Shown here: piece by piece, positions 26,081 through 35,770 of the stretch
Position numbering within the stretch: position 1 is the first letter of the stretch
Layout of the letters: each line of letters opens with the position of its first letter
NCBI GenBank assembly: GCA_949743265.1
Contig: CATJSX010000193.1
Coordinates: forward strand, 21,632 to 85,631
DNA from: an uncultured Peptococcaceae bacterium
GTDB taxonomy: Bacteria; Bacillota; Peptococcia; Peptococcales; Peptococcaceae
DNA: 64,000 bases
Reading direction: 5' to 3'
Notes under the pieces: generated by a model
The model's database searches: none
Seen by the model: only the letters and a program-made list of their open reading frames with translations
Told to the model about the DNA's origin: nothing
Translations under genes and position numbers: made by a program

Positions 26081-26916
26081 TCTTCTAGTTCTCCATCGGG
26101 TAACAATTCCCACCCATCGTAAATCCCATCATACTGTTCAATAAAATCATATGCGTCATACGTCTGTTCCGCTAATGCTTCCCAGTTCAGCGGATGTTTA
26201 ATCATAATCCGCAATCCAAAAGGATATTCGCCCATTTTTTCCTCATAAAAATTGTCATCCAAAATTTCTGCTCCGTTAGCCCTTAACGCTATGGCAGCTT
26301 GTCGCCGGTCTGCACCGTTGGTAAAAAAGTACCAATGACAAACTTCCCGAGCGTTTATCATATCCTCGCCAGCTTTGGTCATTCGTTCTACAACGCGACG
26401 GTTTTTCATCAGCTGCATTTCGATAACACTGGGATAAAGCACTTCGTAATAAAAATCCCATTGTCCATCGGACTCAATCAAATAATTAAACTGATGGTCA
26501 TTGCATTCAGCAGCTACTTTACCCACCAAGGGTGGCAAAATATTGCTGTCTTTGGCATAGAAATACATCATTCTGCTGCCGCCAGTCGTTACTGTAGCAA
26601 CAAAACGACAACCAGCTTCTTTGGTGAAAATTTCTTCTACGCGATCCTCTATTTCAAATAAACGCGGCTGTTCTTCCTCCGTATAAAAACCATCCTCAGT
26701 AGGATTGTTGATTGTAATCTGTACACCAAAAAGCTGATTATATTTGAAAATAGGTGCTACTTTAGCCAAAGACAAATCCAACAAAACCAGCGCCTTATCT
26801 TCATCAAAATAAGTAATATACATATCCCATTCGCTAGGAATATCACCGTCTGGCGGTTGTTGATTATCATTGGCAGCAGTAAATTCAATAAAATCTTTTA
26901 TCTCTTGATCATCCAT
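26071..26916 (-). CDS. DUF695 domain fused to RraB-like domain
   Basis: A 281-residue soluble acidic protein. The N-terminal part (WDMYITYFDEDKALVLLDLSL) and the following 130 residues match DUF695. The C-terminal 95 residues (GADRRQAAIALRANGAEILD, FGLRIMIKHPL) resemble RraB, a regulator of ribonuclease E. AAGGAG precedes the ATG. It is the first gene of the NAD-salvage operon, and its stop overlaps the start of the NrtR-like gene by 10 nt. Why an RNase-regulator-like protein sits there is unclear. The domain calls are by eye. Confidence 0.65.
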   Translation of the reverse strand: MDDQEIKDFIEFTAANDNQQPPDGDIPSEWDMYITYFDEDKALVLLDLSLAKVAPIFKYNQLFGVQITINNPTEDGFYTEEEQPRLFEIEDRVEEIFTKEAGCRFVATVTTGGSRMMYFYAKDSNILPPLVGKVAAECNDHQFNYLIESDGQWDFYYEVLYPSVIEMQLMKNRRVVERMTKAGEDMINAREVCHWYFFTNGADRRQAAIALRANGAEILDDNFYEEKMGEYPFGLRIMIKHPLNWEALAEQTYDAYDFIEQYDGIYDGWELLPDGELEEWI

Positions 26917-27206
26917 GAAAAAATCTCCTTTTCTTTACGGTTATTTATCATTATACCGCATTTGCTGTTAATCATCGCATGATATTTCTAATTTTAACTA
27001 TTGTTGCCATCAATAAGATAATATCTTTTGCTGACAAAAATTTTTGCTTTTGCCAATATTATTGACAGCAAATGCAGAAAAAAATTGTTTTGTCGCTGAA
27101 ACTGACGATATTTTACGCGCATATGTTTACCCTATCCGACAGTTTTTTTATCTTTGATACGCTATGATAGTATGGTTAAAGAATACGAACAAAAGGTGTG
27201 AAAAAC

Positions 27207-29510
27207 ATGAGCAAACAACTAATGACAACTTTTAAAACGCAGCATTTTCCTATTGATGAATTGTTAGTAGCTTGTGGTGGTTTAATTTTAGGACAAGCCG
27301 TTCTTTGGGGAACAATTCGTCCTTTTGCGCTAGCTTGGCTGACCGCAGCGATTTTAAAAGGTAAGCAACAAGGGCTTTTCGTTTTTGTCGCTGTTTTTAT
27401 CAGTTCTTGGGGACTGGGTTTTGGGGGAGAAATGGTGGCGACGGTGCTGGTAGCATTAGCGCTTTTAGTGATTTTTTGGGCAGAAAATTTTTGGCACAGT
27501 CAATGGTGGCTGGCAGCGCCTTTAACAACAGCAGCTTGTAATTTAATTGGTAAAGGCATTTTCTATTTTTTACCGATGCCGTATTGGTACCATTGGTCTT
27601 CTATTGTATTGGAAAGTTTGTTAATTGGTTTGTTCGTTTTAGTCAGCCAGCTCGTTTTGGAACTATCGAGTGAATGGAACAGAATAAATGAAGACTGCAC
27701 AATGGAAGAAAAAGCGGCACTAATCATGACGGTGATGGCGTTTTTGTTGGGTTTAAGTAACTGGCAAATTGCTGGCTTAGATGTACAAAGCATAGCCTCC
27801 CGTTTAGTCATATTGATAACCAGCTATTGGTATGGCAGCGGCAGCGGCGCTATATTAGGCGTTTTAGTCGGCTTAATTCCCAGTTTTTGGGGCGGCATAG
27901 CTACCAGCAGCATGGGGTTTTATGGTTTAGCGGGTCTTTTATCAGGATTACTAAAAAACAAAGGTAAACTAGCGGTATGGTTAGGTTTTTTATCGGGCAA
28001 TTTGCTCTTGATGCTTTACTTTGCTTCCAGTCAGCAAATACTTTTTGGCATCATTGAAACATTTTTGGCAGGTGCTATTTTCGCTGTATTGCCTTTACAA
28101 CAGCAAACAACATTATGGCTTATTCCAGAACAAAAACCCTTGGCAGAAACTGATGCTATTGAACAAGAAAAAATGACTCGCATCGGTCGTATTTTTGCTG
28201 GATTAAGTGAAGAATTGGCTACAGAAGCAACAGAAAATACAGAAGAAACAGCGCGAAATGCTCTGGAACAAATGTATCAGCAAATTTATTGGCAAGTATG
28301 TCACGACTGTCCCAAATGGCAGCAATGCTGGGAAAAAGATAGTCGTAATTTGTATCAAGAACTGAGCCGCGCTTGCGATTTTTTAGATAAAAAAGGACGA
28401 AATGAACATACTTTTTCCAGTTGGTTTCATAATCGTTGCCGCCATAGTAATGAAATGGAGATTGCTTTATTGAATCAAATGGCGCTTATCAAACAAAAAA
28501 ATTATTACCAAACACAACTAACTGCCGCTCAAGAAACTATTGCCAAACAATTAGCCGATCTTGCCGCTATTGTCGATCATGTCGCTCACGAAACAGACTA
28601 TGGCCAAGAAGCTGAACGGCAGATTCGGCTACAAGCGCAAAAAGAACAGTGGCCTTTGGAAAAAATTCATGTCTATGAAAATAAAGAAAACGATTGGGAG
28701 ATAGCTTTGCAATTCAAAAATTGTTTAGGCGCTAAAAACTGTCATCATTTGGCAGAGAAACTTTCTAAATGGTTAAAACGCCAGTATATTCAACAAACAG
28801 TCGTTTGTGCTGAAAAAGAAAACGACTCCTGTCAAATGCATTTCATTCCGCAAAAAAGTTGTCAAGTGGTGCTGGGTAGCGCACAGATGACTAAAAACGG
28901 CAGTGATATTTCCGGCGATCATTGGCGACTGCTGGAACTATCTGCTGGCAAAACAGCGATTATTTTAAGCGACGGTATGGGAAGCGGTCGAGCCGCCCGT
29001 CAGCAAAGTGCAACGACAGTTAATTTGCTGGAACGTTTGCTTTTGGGTGGCGCTACTCATCAAATGGCGTTAGAAATTATTAACGATGTTCTCTTGCTAC
29101 GCGCTAAAGAAGAAAGTTTCGCAACAATAGATTTGCTTCTTTTGGATTTAATTAGCGCACGCTTAGAATTGATCAAGATTAGCGCGGCACCATCTTTTAT
29201 CAAACGACAAACTATGGTCAGAATGTTTAAAAGTTGTTCTTTGCCTGTAGGTATTTTAGAAGAAGTAGACAGTGTAGCCCAAGAGTATCCTTTGCTGACT
29301 GACGATCTGCTCATTATGATGAGCGACGGCGTCTATGATGCTTTGCCTTCAGCAGAAGCATGGCAGGAAACCATCAAAAATCTACCTACTAACGACGCGC
29401 AAATGACAGCCGATTATTTACTGGCTATAGCAAATAGTCATTATGATAACGATCACAATCCCGACGACATGACTGTATTAGTCATACAAATAAAATCCGT
29501 CCAAGAATAA
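27207..29510 (+). CDS. spoIIE: SpoIIE, stage II sporulation PP2C-type phosphatase
   Basis: A 767-residue protein. About ten membrane helices fill residues 15-300, then a central region with a Cys-rich stretch (CHDCPKWQQCWEK), then a C-terminal PP2C phosphatase domain (LSDGMGSGRAARQQS, MMSDGVYDA, NPDDMTVLVI) with the metal Asp residues. SpoIIE dephosphorylates SpoIIAA, freeing sigma-F in the forespore, and helps form the polar septum. Its partners SpoIIAA, SpoIIAB and sigma-F are encoded at 54.3-55.9 kb. ATG 27207 is preferred over GTG 27198, which is too close to AAAGG. It is monocistronic with its own terminator. Confidence 0.95.
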   Translation: MSKQLMTTFKTQHFPIDELLVACGGLILGQAVLWGTIRPFALAWLTAAILKGKQQGLFVFVAVFISSWGLGFGGEMVATVLVALALLVIFWAENFWHSQWWLAAPLTTAACNLIGKGIFYFLPMPYWYHWSSIVLESLLIGLFVLVSQLVLELSSEWNRINEDCTMEEKAALIMTVMAFLLGLSNWQIAGLDVQSIASRLVILITSYWYGSGSGAILGVLVGLIPSFWGGIATSSMGFYGLAGLLSGLLKNKGKLAVWLGFLSGNLLLMLYFASSQQILFGIIETFLAGAIFAVLPLQQQTTLWLIPEQKPLAETDAIEQEKMTRIGRIFAGLSEELATEATENTEETARNALEQMYQQIYWQVCHDCPKWQQCWEKDSRNLYQELSRACDFLDKKGRNEHTFSSWFHNRCRHSNEMEIALLNQMALIKQKNYYQTQLTAAQETIAKQLADLAAIVDHVAHETDYGQEAERQIRLQAQKEQWPLEKIHVYENKENDWEIALQFKNCLGAKNCHHLAEKLSKWLKRQYIQQTVVCAEKENDSCQMHFIPQKSCQVVLGSAQMTKNGSDISGDHWRLLELSAGKTAIILSDGMGSGRAARQQSATTVNLLERLLLGGATHQMALEIINDVLLLRAKEESFATIDLLLLDLISARLELIKISAAPSFIKRQTMVRMFKSCSLPVGILEEVDSVAQEYPLLTDDLLIMMSDGVYDALPSAEAWQETIKNLPTNDAQMTADYLLAIANSHYDNDHNPDDMTVLVIQIKSVQE

Positions 29511-29585
29511 TAATTGCTTAAAATAAAAATTATCGTTTGGCTATTTGTGCGTATAAAACAACCCAAAGAAAAATTAAATTATCAA

Positions 29586-29623
29586 AACGGCATAACCCTT
29601 ATCGTTGGGTTATGCCGTTTTTT
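29586..29623 (+). terminator. Intrinsic terminator after spoIIE
   Basis: AACGGCATAACCC pairs with GGGTTATGCCGTT and is followed by a T-run. Confidence 0.9.
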
Positions 29624-29969
29624 GTTTCTATGTGTATTAAATTTCACCTGCAAAAGTTACCCCCTTTTTCAACGTACAGATTATGATTTTCTTAATCAAT
29701 TCATTGATGATTGCGAAAATAACTTTCTTAATGTTTTCACATATTCATAAAGAATTATGGGAAAACCATCAAGATTGTATCCGTTAAACAACAAGGTTAT
29801 GCTTATTATAGAGAATCTGTTCTTGATTTTTGTTTTCTTTTAACATTGGCGTCTTATATGGCTTTAACAATGCTTTTTGCACAAAAATAGAATACAAAAA
29901 TGAAGATATTTTACAAGACTTTTGAAAATCTTTGTTTTACAATGGTTTTTGGCAAGGAGGGAATTACTA
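29624..29969 (+). other. Intergenic region before AraC gene with a possible ORF remnant
   Basis: No intact gene. A frame of about 45 codons ends at a TAG at 29888-29890 (ending TLASYMALTMLFAQK) but has no usable start or ribosome site and matches nothing I know. It may be a decayed flank of the acquired AraC-EamA segment. Confidence 0.3.
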
Positions 29970-30800
29970 ATGAAGAAAGAAATTAGAACCGTTGTTTATG
30001 ATGAATCATTGCGAATTGAAGCCTATCGCTTTGAAGGAATTGTACAACCATTTCCAAATCATTTCCATGAGCATTACGTAATTGGTTTTATAGAAAATGG
30101 CAAACGCTATCTATCTTGCAAAAATGCGGACTACACAATTGAACAGGGAAATATTGTTTTATTTAATCCGGGGGACAACCATACTTGTATACAGTCTAAC
30201 GACGGTACATTAGACTATCGTAGCTTTAACATCAGCAAAGAAATTATGCTTGATTTAGCAGAGGAAGTAACAAGTAAACGAGAACTGCCAAGATTTTCAA
30301 AGAATGTTATTAGTGATGATGAAATCATCTGTTATCTGCGTCCACTACATGAAATGGTGATAAATGGCAATAGCGACTTCGGAAAAGAAGAAAACCCGCT
30401 GTTTTTGTTGTCCAGCTTAATCCAGAAGTATAGTCAGCCTTTTGAAAGCTGTATTCCAGAGTGCAGGCAGGAAATTGAAAAAGCCTGTACATTTATGAAG
30501 CAACACTTTATGGAGCGCATCTACTTAGAGCAAATCTGCCATCAGGCAGGATTAAGTAAGTCAACGCTTCTCAGAGCATTTACAAAATCAAAAGGAATTA
30601 CCCCATACCGATATTTAGAAACAATTCGTATCAATGAAGCCAAAAAAATGCTATCAAAGGGGATATCTCCGCTCGACACCGCTATACAGACAGGCTTTTC
30701 CGACCAAAGCCATTTTACGAACTATTTTACCAGCTTTATTGGACTTGCACCGGGAGTGTACCGTGAAATCTTTTTTGAAAAAAATAAGGATGGTGAATAA
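29970..30800 (+). CDS. AraC-family transcriptional regulator
   Basis: A 276-residue regulator with an N-terminal cupin-type sensor domain (FPNHFHEHYVIGFIENGKR) and a C-terminal pair of helix-turn-helices (LEQICHQAGLSKSTLLRAF and PLDTAIQTGFSDQSHFTNYF followed by GLAPGVYR). ATG 29970 follows AAGGAGGG; the upstream ATG has none. The EamA transporter gene begins two bases after its stop, so it probably controls that transporter. Codon use (CTT, AGG, AGA, TCC) and base content differ slightly from surrounding genes, and the pair resembles Clostridia-type drug/metabolite transporter units, suggesting acquisition. Confidence 0.92.
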   Translation: MKKEIRTVVYDESLRIEAYRFEGIVQPFPNHFHEHYVIGFIENGKRYLSCKNADYTIEQGNIVLFNPGDNHTCIQSNDGTLDYRSFNISKEIMLDLAEEVTSKRELPRFSKNVISDDEIICYLRPLHEMVINGNSDFGKEENPLFLLSSLIQKYSQPFESCIPECRQEIEKACTFMKQHFMERIYLEQICHQAGLSKSTLLRAFTKSKGITPYRYLETIRINEAKKMLSKGISPLDTAIQTGFSDQSHFTNYFTSFIGLAPGVYREIFFEKNKDGE

Positions 30801-30801
30801 A

Positions 30802-31701
30802 ATGGTGACAGAAAAACGCACAGGACATTTAGCAGCTTTGCTCACAATCATTATATGGGGAACCACCTTTGTTTCCACAAAAATGTTGCTTATAGATTTT
30901 CAGCCTGTAGAAATCTTATTTTTTCGCTTTATTATGGGCTACTTAGTTTTACTGGCAGCATATCCGCACCGTATAAAAAAATTAAAGCGGAAACAAGAAA
31001 TAACTTTTGCTGCTGCGGGCTTTTGTGGCATATATCTATACTATTTATTAGAAAATATTGCATTGACTTATACAACGGCTTCTAATGTTGGCGTAATTAT
31101 ATCATCAGCTCCATTCATTACTGCGCTATTGGTGCACCTGTTTATGAAGTCAGAGGAAAAGCTACAGATAAACTTTTTCATTGGCTTTGTTATTGCAATG
31201 ACAGGAATTATATTGATTAGCTTCAATGGCTCACAATTAAAGTTAAACTCTATTGGAGATATATTAGCATTGGTCGCCGCTTTTGTGTGGGCTTGTTATT
31301 CTATCTTGACTAAAAAGATAGGCAGCTTTGGACTTCCTGTTATCCTTACCACACGCAGAACATTTTTCTATGGCATTTTATTGATGATACCGACACTATT
31401 CCTGTTTGACTTTCGATTAAATATGTTACATTTTACAGAGGCAGCAAATCTATTCAATATTTTGTATTTAGGAATCGGAGCGTCCGCTTTCTGCTTTGTA
31501 ACATGGAATTATGCTATAAAAATATTAGGAACTGTTAAAACAAGTATTTACATTTACATGGTTCCTGTCATAACTGTTATAACATCTGTGTTGGTTTTAA
31601 AAGAAACTATTACAACGCTTTCCGCAATAGGAACAATATTAACCGTCATTGGGCTATTTCTTTCCGAATACAACCAAACGAAGAACAAAGAAAATGAATA
31701 A
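30802..31701 (+). CDS. EamA/DMT-family transporter
   Basis: A 299-residue membrane protein with ten predicted helices in two EamA repeats. The first has LTIIIWGTTFVSTKMLL and the second has ALVAAFVWACYSILTKK. Such carriers export amino acids, nucleosides or other metabolites. The start at 30802 is two bases after the AraC stop, with AAGGA eleven bases upstream; ATG 30790 inside the AraC gene is an alternative. Translation is probably coupled to the regulator. A strong terminator-like hairpin lies at 31836-31875. Confidence 0.9.
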   Translation: MVTEKRTGHLAALLTIIIWGTTFVSTKMLLIDFQPVEILFFRFIMGYLVLLAAYPHRIKKLKRKQEITFAAAGFCGIYLYYLLENIALTYTTASNVGVIISSAPFITALLVHLFMKSEEKLQINFFIGFVIAMTGIILISFNGSQLKLNSIGDILALVAAFVWACYSILTKKIGSFGLPVILTTRRTFFYGILLMIPTLFLFDFRLNMLHFTEAANLFNILYLGIGASAFCFVTWNYAIKILGTVKTSIYIYMVPVITVITSVLVLKETITTLSAIGTILTVIGLFLSEYNQTKNKENE

Positions 31702-32068
31702 GCCAAATTTTTCAGATTTGATTTAAGGCTACAAGGTTTATAATGAAGTTGTAAAAGAGGCGAAAAGTCCTAACAAGAACGCCAATAAATATTTTATAGT
31801 ACAAACAAAAACTATATACATTTAGATAAATATATAGCTGTCAAGGGTAAACTTCAAGCCCTTGGCAGCTTTTCTCGTCTTTGTAAATGGGCGTAATTTC
31901 TATATAAATTTTTGTTAATGCGTCCAAATTTCATAATAAAAAGTTGCAACAAAACGCAAAAAATAAATTATTAGAACTATGCATCATAAAAAACGCTCTC
32001 TATAATAATAGCTAAGATAAACGCGTGCACGTATAATTCTAATATTTCAATTTTTAGGAGGTACTATA
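31702..32068 (+). other. Intergenic region between EamA gene and hydrolase 4
   Basis: No intact gene. A frame of about 32 codons (GYKVYNEVVKEAKSPNKNAN) ends near 31824, perhaps the tail of a gene lost from the acquired segment. The promoter and leader of hydrolase 4 must lie in 31876-32068, which contains GATAAACGCGTGCACG near 32015, a possible regulator site, but no convincing palindrome. Confidence 0.3.
31836..31875 (+). terminator. Intrinsic terminator after EamA gene
   Basis: AGCTGTCAAGGG pairs with CCCTTGGCAGCT (one mismatch) and is followed by TTTTC. Confidence 0.8.
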
Positions 32069-34111
32069 ATGCTAAAAATATCAGATAAAAATATTTCGGA
32101 AAAAATAATTGTTTTAGGTATTGATGGAATGGATCCTAAACTAACCAGAAAATTTGTTGATGAAGGAAAAATGCCTAATACCCAAAATTTGATTGAACGA
32201 GGGGCGCAGCGTCATGATTTAATAATGTTGGGAGCGCAGCCCACTGTGACTCCACCAATGTGGACAACATTAGCAACGGGCGCTTATCCAATGACTCACG
32301 GAATTACTTGTTTTTGGAGACAGACTCCCGGGAGAATTGATATGGTGGAATATAATTTAGATTCCAGATACTGTGAAGCGGAACAGCTATGGAATGTTTT
32401 TGCTGAAGCAGGGAAAAAAACATTAGTATGGCATTGGCCTGGTTCTTCTTGGCCGCCAAGCAGCGACAGTCCTAACTTAAGCGTTGTAGATGGAACAAGT
32501 CCAGGAAATGTTAATATGAGTGTTGGTGTTGTTGATGGTGAAAAAATTTTGGTTGCAAGTGTCAATTCGGAAAAAGTATTGTTTAAAGCACAAGCGGCAA
32601 CTGACGGTGAAATTCCATGTGTCATTACAGATTTGCAACCACCAGAAAAAGCTTATAGTATAGCAAACAGTTTAAATACTAAACAGAAAGTAAAAGTTAT
32701 GTTGTCAACTGACGAAGGAGAAGGAGCCGTACCTGAAGCACCCTTCGATGTTGTTTATTCGCCAATTAAAGATGCTGATGACAAATGGACAAATGCTCCT
32801 GAAGGTGCAAAAGAATTTATTATGCTGCACGCAGAAGGCCTAATTAGAAGACCATGTTTAATCTTAAAAAATGATGCAGGCATCTATGATAAGGTAGCAA
32901 TTTATAAATCCAAAAAAGCTTTAGAACCCATTGCCATATTACAAGCTGGAAAGTACGAAAAAGACATTTATGATGAAGCCATAAAAAACGATAAAGTGAT
33001 TCCTGCCAATAGAAATATGCGCATTTTAGAACTAGCTGAAAATGGGGAAAAATTGAGAATGTGGATTTCAAGCGGGATGGATATGACTAATGATTCCATG
33101 TGGCATCCTAAAACACTTTTTCAAAATGTCGCGCAAAATATTGGCTATCCCCAGCCGACCTGTATGATTGGAAATGCTAGCATTCAAATCTCCAAAGAAT
33201 GCATGTTAGAAAGCTGGACAGCAATTGGCGACTGGCAGGCTGAAGCATTAAATTATCTGATTGAAAAGGAAGACTATGAAATTATCTTTTCCCACTATCA
33301 TAATGTTGATTTGGAAGGACATATGACTATTCGATATTTAAAAAATGGCGGTAAAGGTACCCCTGAAGATTATAAAAATTTGGTAGAAATGGTTTATCAG
33401 CAGACCGATGACTATATTGGTAAATTTATACATCTTTTGGATAAAGGGTGGACGATTTTAGTAGTATCTGATCATGCTGCAGTCTGTCCGGAGCATGGAA
33501 TCCGCGAAATTGGTGATATGACAGGAATCAATGTTGGCGTTATGAGAGAATTGGGCTTTACCTTTGTAAAGCAGGATGAAAATGGAAATGATTTACACGA
33601 AATTGATTGGAAAAAAACAAAAGCATTAGCCGTTCGAGGTAATCATATCTATCTTAACCTTAAAGGAAGAAATCAACATCAATTAGAAGACGGCACTGTG
33701 ATTGATGGTATTGTCGATCCAGCTAATCAATATCAAGTAGAAGAAGAAATTATGACGGGTCTATATGGCTATAGAGATAAAGTAACTGGCATGAGAATTA
33801 TCGCTTGTGCTTTGCGCAATAAAGATGCTGTTTTGTTGGGATTAGGCGGTCCCCAAAGCGGAGATATTATTTATTGGACAGCCGAAGGGTACAACTACGA
33901 TCATTGTGATTCGCTTTCCACCACGGAAGGTTTTGGTGGTACTAGCGTGTCGCCTATCTTTATTGCAGCAGGTAAAGGTTTAAAAGAAAATTTTGAAACG
34001 ACACGAGTCATTCGTGAAGTTGATGTCGCACCTACAATTGCCGTATTAGGTGGTATTAGAATGCCTGCACAGTGTGAGGGTGCCCCTGTATATCAGATTT
34101 TAGCAGATTAA
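32069..34111 (+). CDS. Alkaline-phosphatase-superfamily phosphohydrolase (hydrolase 4, module D)
   Basis: A 680-residue cytoplasmic paralogue with VLGIDGMDP (Asp19), PTVTPPMWTTLATGAYP (Thr61), SHYHNVDLEGH, SDHAAVCPEHG and DHCDSLST. The HWPGSSWPPSSDSPNL block and the beta-rich insert (CLILKNDAGIYDKVAIYKS) are kept. The C-terminal part has a short insertion (NQHQLEDGTVIDGIVDPANQ) absent from hydrolases 2, 5 and 6. AGGAGG precedes the ATG. Permease 4 follows 90 nt later. Codon use is more AT-biased than in hydrolases 1-3, hinting at a different arrival time. The substrate is probably an imported phosphoester or phosphonate; unproven. Confidence 0.8.
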   Translation: MLKISDKNISEKIIVLGIDGMDPKLTRKFVDEGKMPNTQNLIERGAQRHDLIMLGAQPTVTPPMWTTLATGAYPMTHGITCFWRQTPGRIDMVEYNLDSRYCEAEQLWNVFAEAGKKTLVWHWPGSSWPPSSDSPNLSVVDGTSPGNVNMSVGVVDGEKILVASVNSEKVLFKAQAATDGEIPCVITDLQPPEKAYSIANSLNTKQKVKVMLSTDEGEGAVPEAPFDVVYSPIKDADDKWTNAPEGAKEFIMLHAEGLIRRPCLILKNDAGIYDKVAIYKSKKALEPIAILQAGKYEKDIYDEAIKNDKVIPANRNMRILELAENGEKLRMWISSGMDMTNDSMWHPKTLFQNVAQNIGYPQPTCMIGNASIQISKECMLESWTAIGDWQAEALNYLIEKEDYEIIFSHYHNVDLEGHMTIRYLKNGGKGTPEDYKNLVEMVYQQTDDYIGKFIHLLDKGWTILVVSDHAAVCPEHGIREIGDMTGINVGVMRELGFTFVKQDENGNDLHEIDWKKTKALAVRGNHIYLNLKGRNQHQLEDGTVIDGIVDPANQYQVEEEIMTGLYGYRDKVTGMRIIACALRNKDAVLLGLGGPQSGDIIYWTAEGYNYDHCDSLSTTEGFGGTSVSPIFIAAGKGLKENFETTRVIREVDVAPTIAVLGGIRMPAQCEGAPVYQILAD

Positions 34112-34119
34112 GCTTTGCA

Positions 34120-34151
34120 CCATAAGGGCCAATAATATTTGGCTCTTATGG
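34120..34151 (+). promoter_or_regulatory. Intergenic stem-loop between hydrolase 4 and permease 4
   Basis: CCATAAGGGCCAA pairs with TTGGCTCTTATGG (one wobble) around a short loop and no T-run follows. It may stabilise the upstream message or set the ratio of hydrolase to permease. Confidence 0.6.
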
Positions 34152-34201
34152 CAGGCTTACTAAAATTGAGCAAATTTACTTTATGTAAGGAGGAACTATG
34201 T

Positions 34202-35653
34202 ATGTCAAATGATAGAATTCAAAAAAGTTCTCCAATCTATATTTTTCATTGCGTAATATTTTTCCTTTTAACATTTGGTTTTGGCTATTTACCAGCTATA
34301 GAACCAATTACTCCTTTGGGAATGAAAACATTAGGTATATTTTTAGGATTATTGTATGGTTGGTCATTTGTTGATATGTTTTGGACAAGCCTCATAGGAC
34401 TCTTAGCAACAGGATTAACTGGTGCAATGACGGTTAACACTGCCATTTCTGTTGGTTTTGGCAGCAACATTACCCAAATGGTATTGTTCTGCGCTGTATT
34501 TTCAGCTTATCTTAGTACAGTCGGTTTTACCGAATATTTAGCTTATTGGTTTATTAGTAGAAAATTTGCAGTTGGAAGGCCATATGTATTTATCTTTCTA
34601 ATTCTATTTGCCGCATTCATTTTAGGTGCTTGCATCAGCGTTATTGCAACCCTTATGATTGTATGGTCAATTTTTTACGGTATATGCGATATCTTAGGCT
34701 ATAAAAAAGGAGATAAATTCACATCAATCATTATGGTAGGAATTTCTTATTTTGCAGCATTAGGTGGAGGAATTTTCCCATGGAAACCTTTGGCCGCTGT
34801 AGTATATGGTTATATGATTCCGTTTGGCTATGAGGCAGACTTTGTAAGTTTCACAATTGCTTGTGTTGCCGTTTCTATTGGATGTTTTGCTTTGTTTATG
34901 TTTGCTGTTAAATTTATTATTCGTCCTGATGTCACCTTTTATATGCAAGCCGGCGATTCATTTGCAGAGCATCGTGAAAAGAAAATGAATAAAGCCCAAA
35001 AAATTGGCGCTTTTTGTTTAATTGCTTATATTGCTATGTTATTTCTACCAGAAATTATGCCTGTTGGTATGACTGGAAGGGCAACATTAAAAAATCTTGG
35101 TATGGCTGGCTGCGTTATGCTAATTCTGGCAATTTTAGTTATGATAAAACCAAATGGCGAATCTTTATTAAATTTTAAGCAAGCAGCTAATCAGGGAATC
35201 AATTGGGATGTTATTGTTTTAGTTGCCTCTTCTCTGCCTGTTGCTAGTATATTAGGTAGCGCTGAGGCTGGCGTTATGACTTTGGTTGGAAATGTATTTG
35301 GCAATATTGTCGCTAATGTTAATCACATTGCTTTTGCCGTTATTGTCGTATTATTAGCAAGTGCAGTAACACAAATTGCTCATAATTTAGTATGTGCAGC
35401 AGTATTCACACCAATTATGTGTACATTTGCCGCACAAATCGACATTTCTCCTATGATAATTGCACCTATGTTAATTTTAGCTTTAACCGTTGCTATTGCA
35501 ACGCCTGGCGCTTCTACAACTGGTGCGCCTATTTTTGGAAATAGTACTTGGTGTCCCATTAAAGATGCGTATTTATACAATTTCTATGGGTGGATCATTA
35601 CAATGATTTGTATGGTGACTATTGGACTTCCGATAACTGCTTTATTCTTTTAA
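34202..35653 (+). CDS. DASS/SLC13-like anion permease (permease 4, module D)
   Basis: A 483-residue permease of about 12 helices with the shared start (IEPITPLGMKTLGIFLGLLYGW) and the binding-loop motif AIATPGASTTGAPIFGN. It is closest by eye to permease 2. ATG 34202 is placed by an AAGGAGGA site; a second ATG at 34198 in another frame gives only a four-codon peptide that overlaps the start, which could modulate initiation. It follows hydrolase 4 on the same strand. The proposed role is uptake of that enzyme's substrate. Confidence 0.75.
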   Translation: MSNDRIQKSSPIYIFHCVIFFLLTFGFGYLPAIEPITPLGMKTLGIFLGLLYGWSFVDMFWTSLIGLLATGLTGAMTVNTAISVGFGSNITQMVLFCAVFSAYLSTVGFTEYLAYWFISRKFAVGRPYVFIFLILFAAFILGACISVIATLMIVWSIFYGICDILGYKKGDKFTSIIMVGISYFAALGGGIFPWKPLAAVVYGYMIPFGYEADFVSFTIACVAVSIGCFALFMFAVKFIIRPDVTFYMQAGDSFAEHREKKMNKAQKIGAFCLIAYIAMLFLPEIMPVGMTGRATLKNLGMAGCVMLILAILVMIKPNGESLLNFKQAANQGINWDVIVLVASSLPVASILGSAEAGVMTLVGNVFGNIVANVNHIAFAVIVVLLASAVTQIAHNLVCAAVFTPIMCTFAAQIDISPMIIAPMLILALTVAIATPGASTTGAPIFGNSTWCPIKDAYLYNFYGWIITMICMVTIGLPITALFF

Positions 35654-35662
35654 TATAGAAAA

Positions 35663-35712
35663 AATAAGTTGCACGCTGTTTGTTTGATGATAAAAATAGC
35701 GTGCAACTTATT
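35663..35712. repeat. Perfect 15-bp inverted repeat between permease 4 and LysR3
   Basis: AATAAGTTGCACGCT and AGCGTGCAACTTATT are perfect complements with a 20-nt loop. There is no T-run on the plus strand; on the minus strand a T-run follows. It may end the permease message inefficiently, or be an operator for the LysR genes 58 nt later. Confidence 0.7.
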
Positions 35713-35770
35713 GCCGTTGTAAATACTTTTGTTTCATGATATGATAGTAAAAAATTTAGAGGTGACAAAA

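Noticed and set aside
30634..30801. Longer N-terminus for the EamA transporter
   Set aside because: The extension overlaps the AraC helix-turn-helix coding region in another frame and lacks a start signal; 30802 gives a normal-length transporter.
34139..34201. Extra 21 residues at the N-terminus of permease 4
   Set aside because: The extension begins inside the intergenic stem-loop; AAGGAGGA points to ATG 34202.
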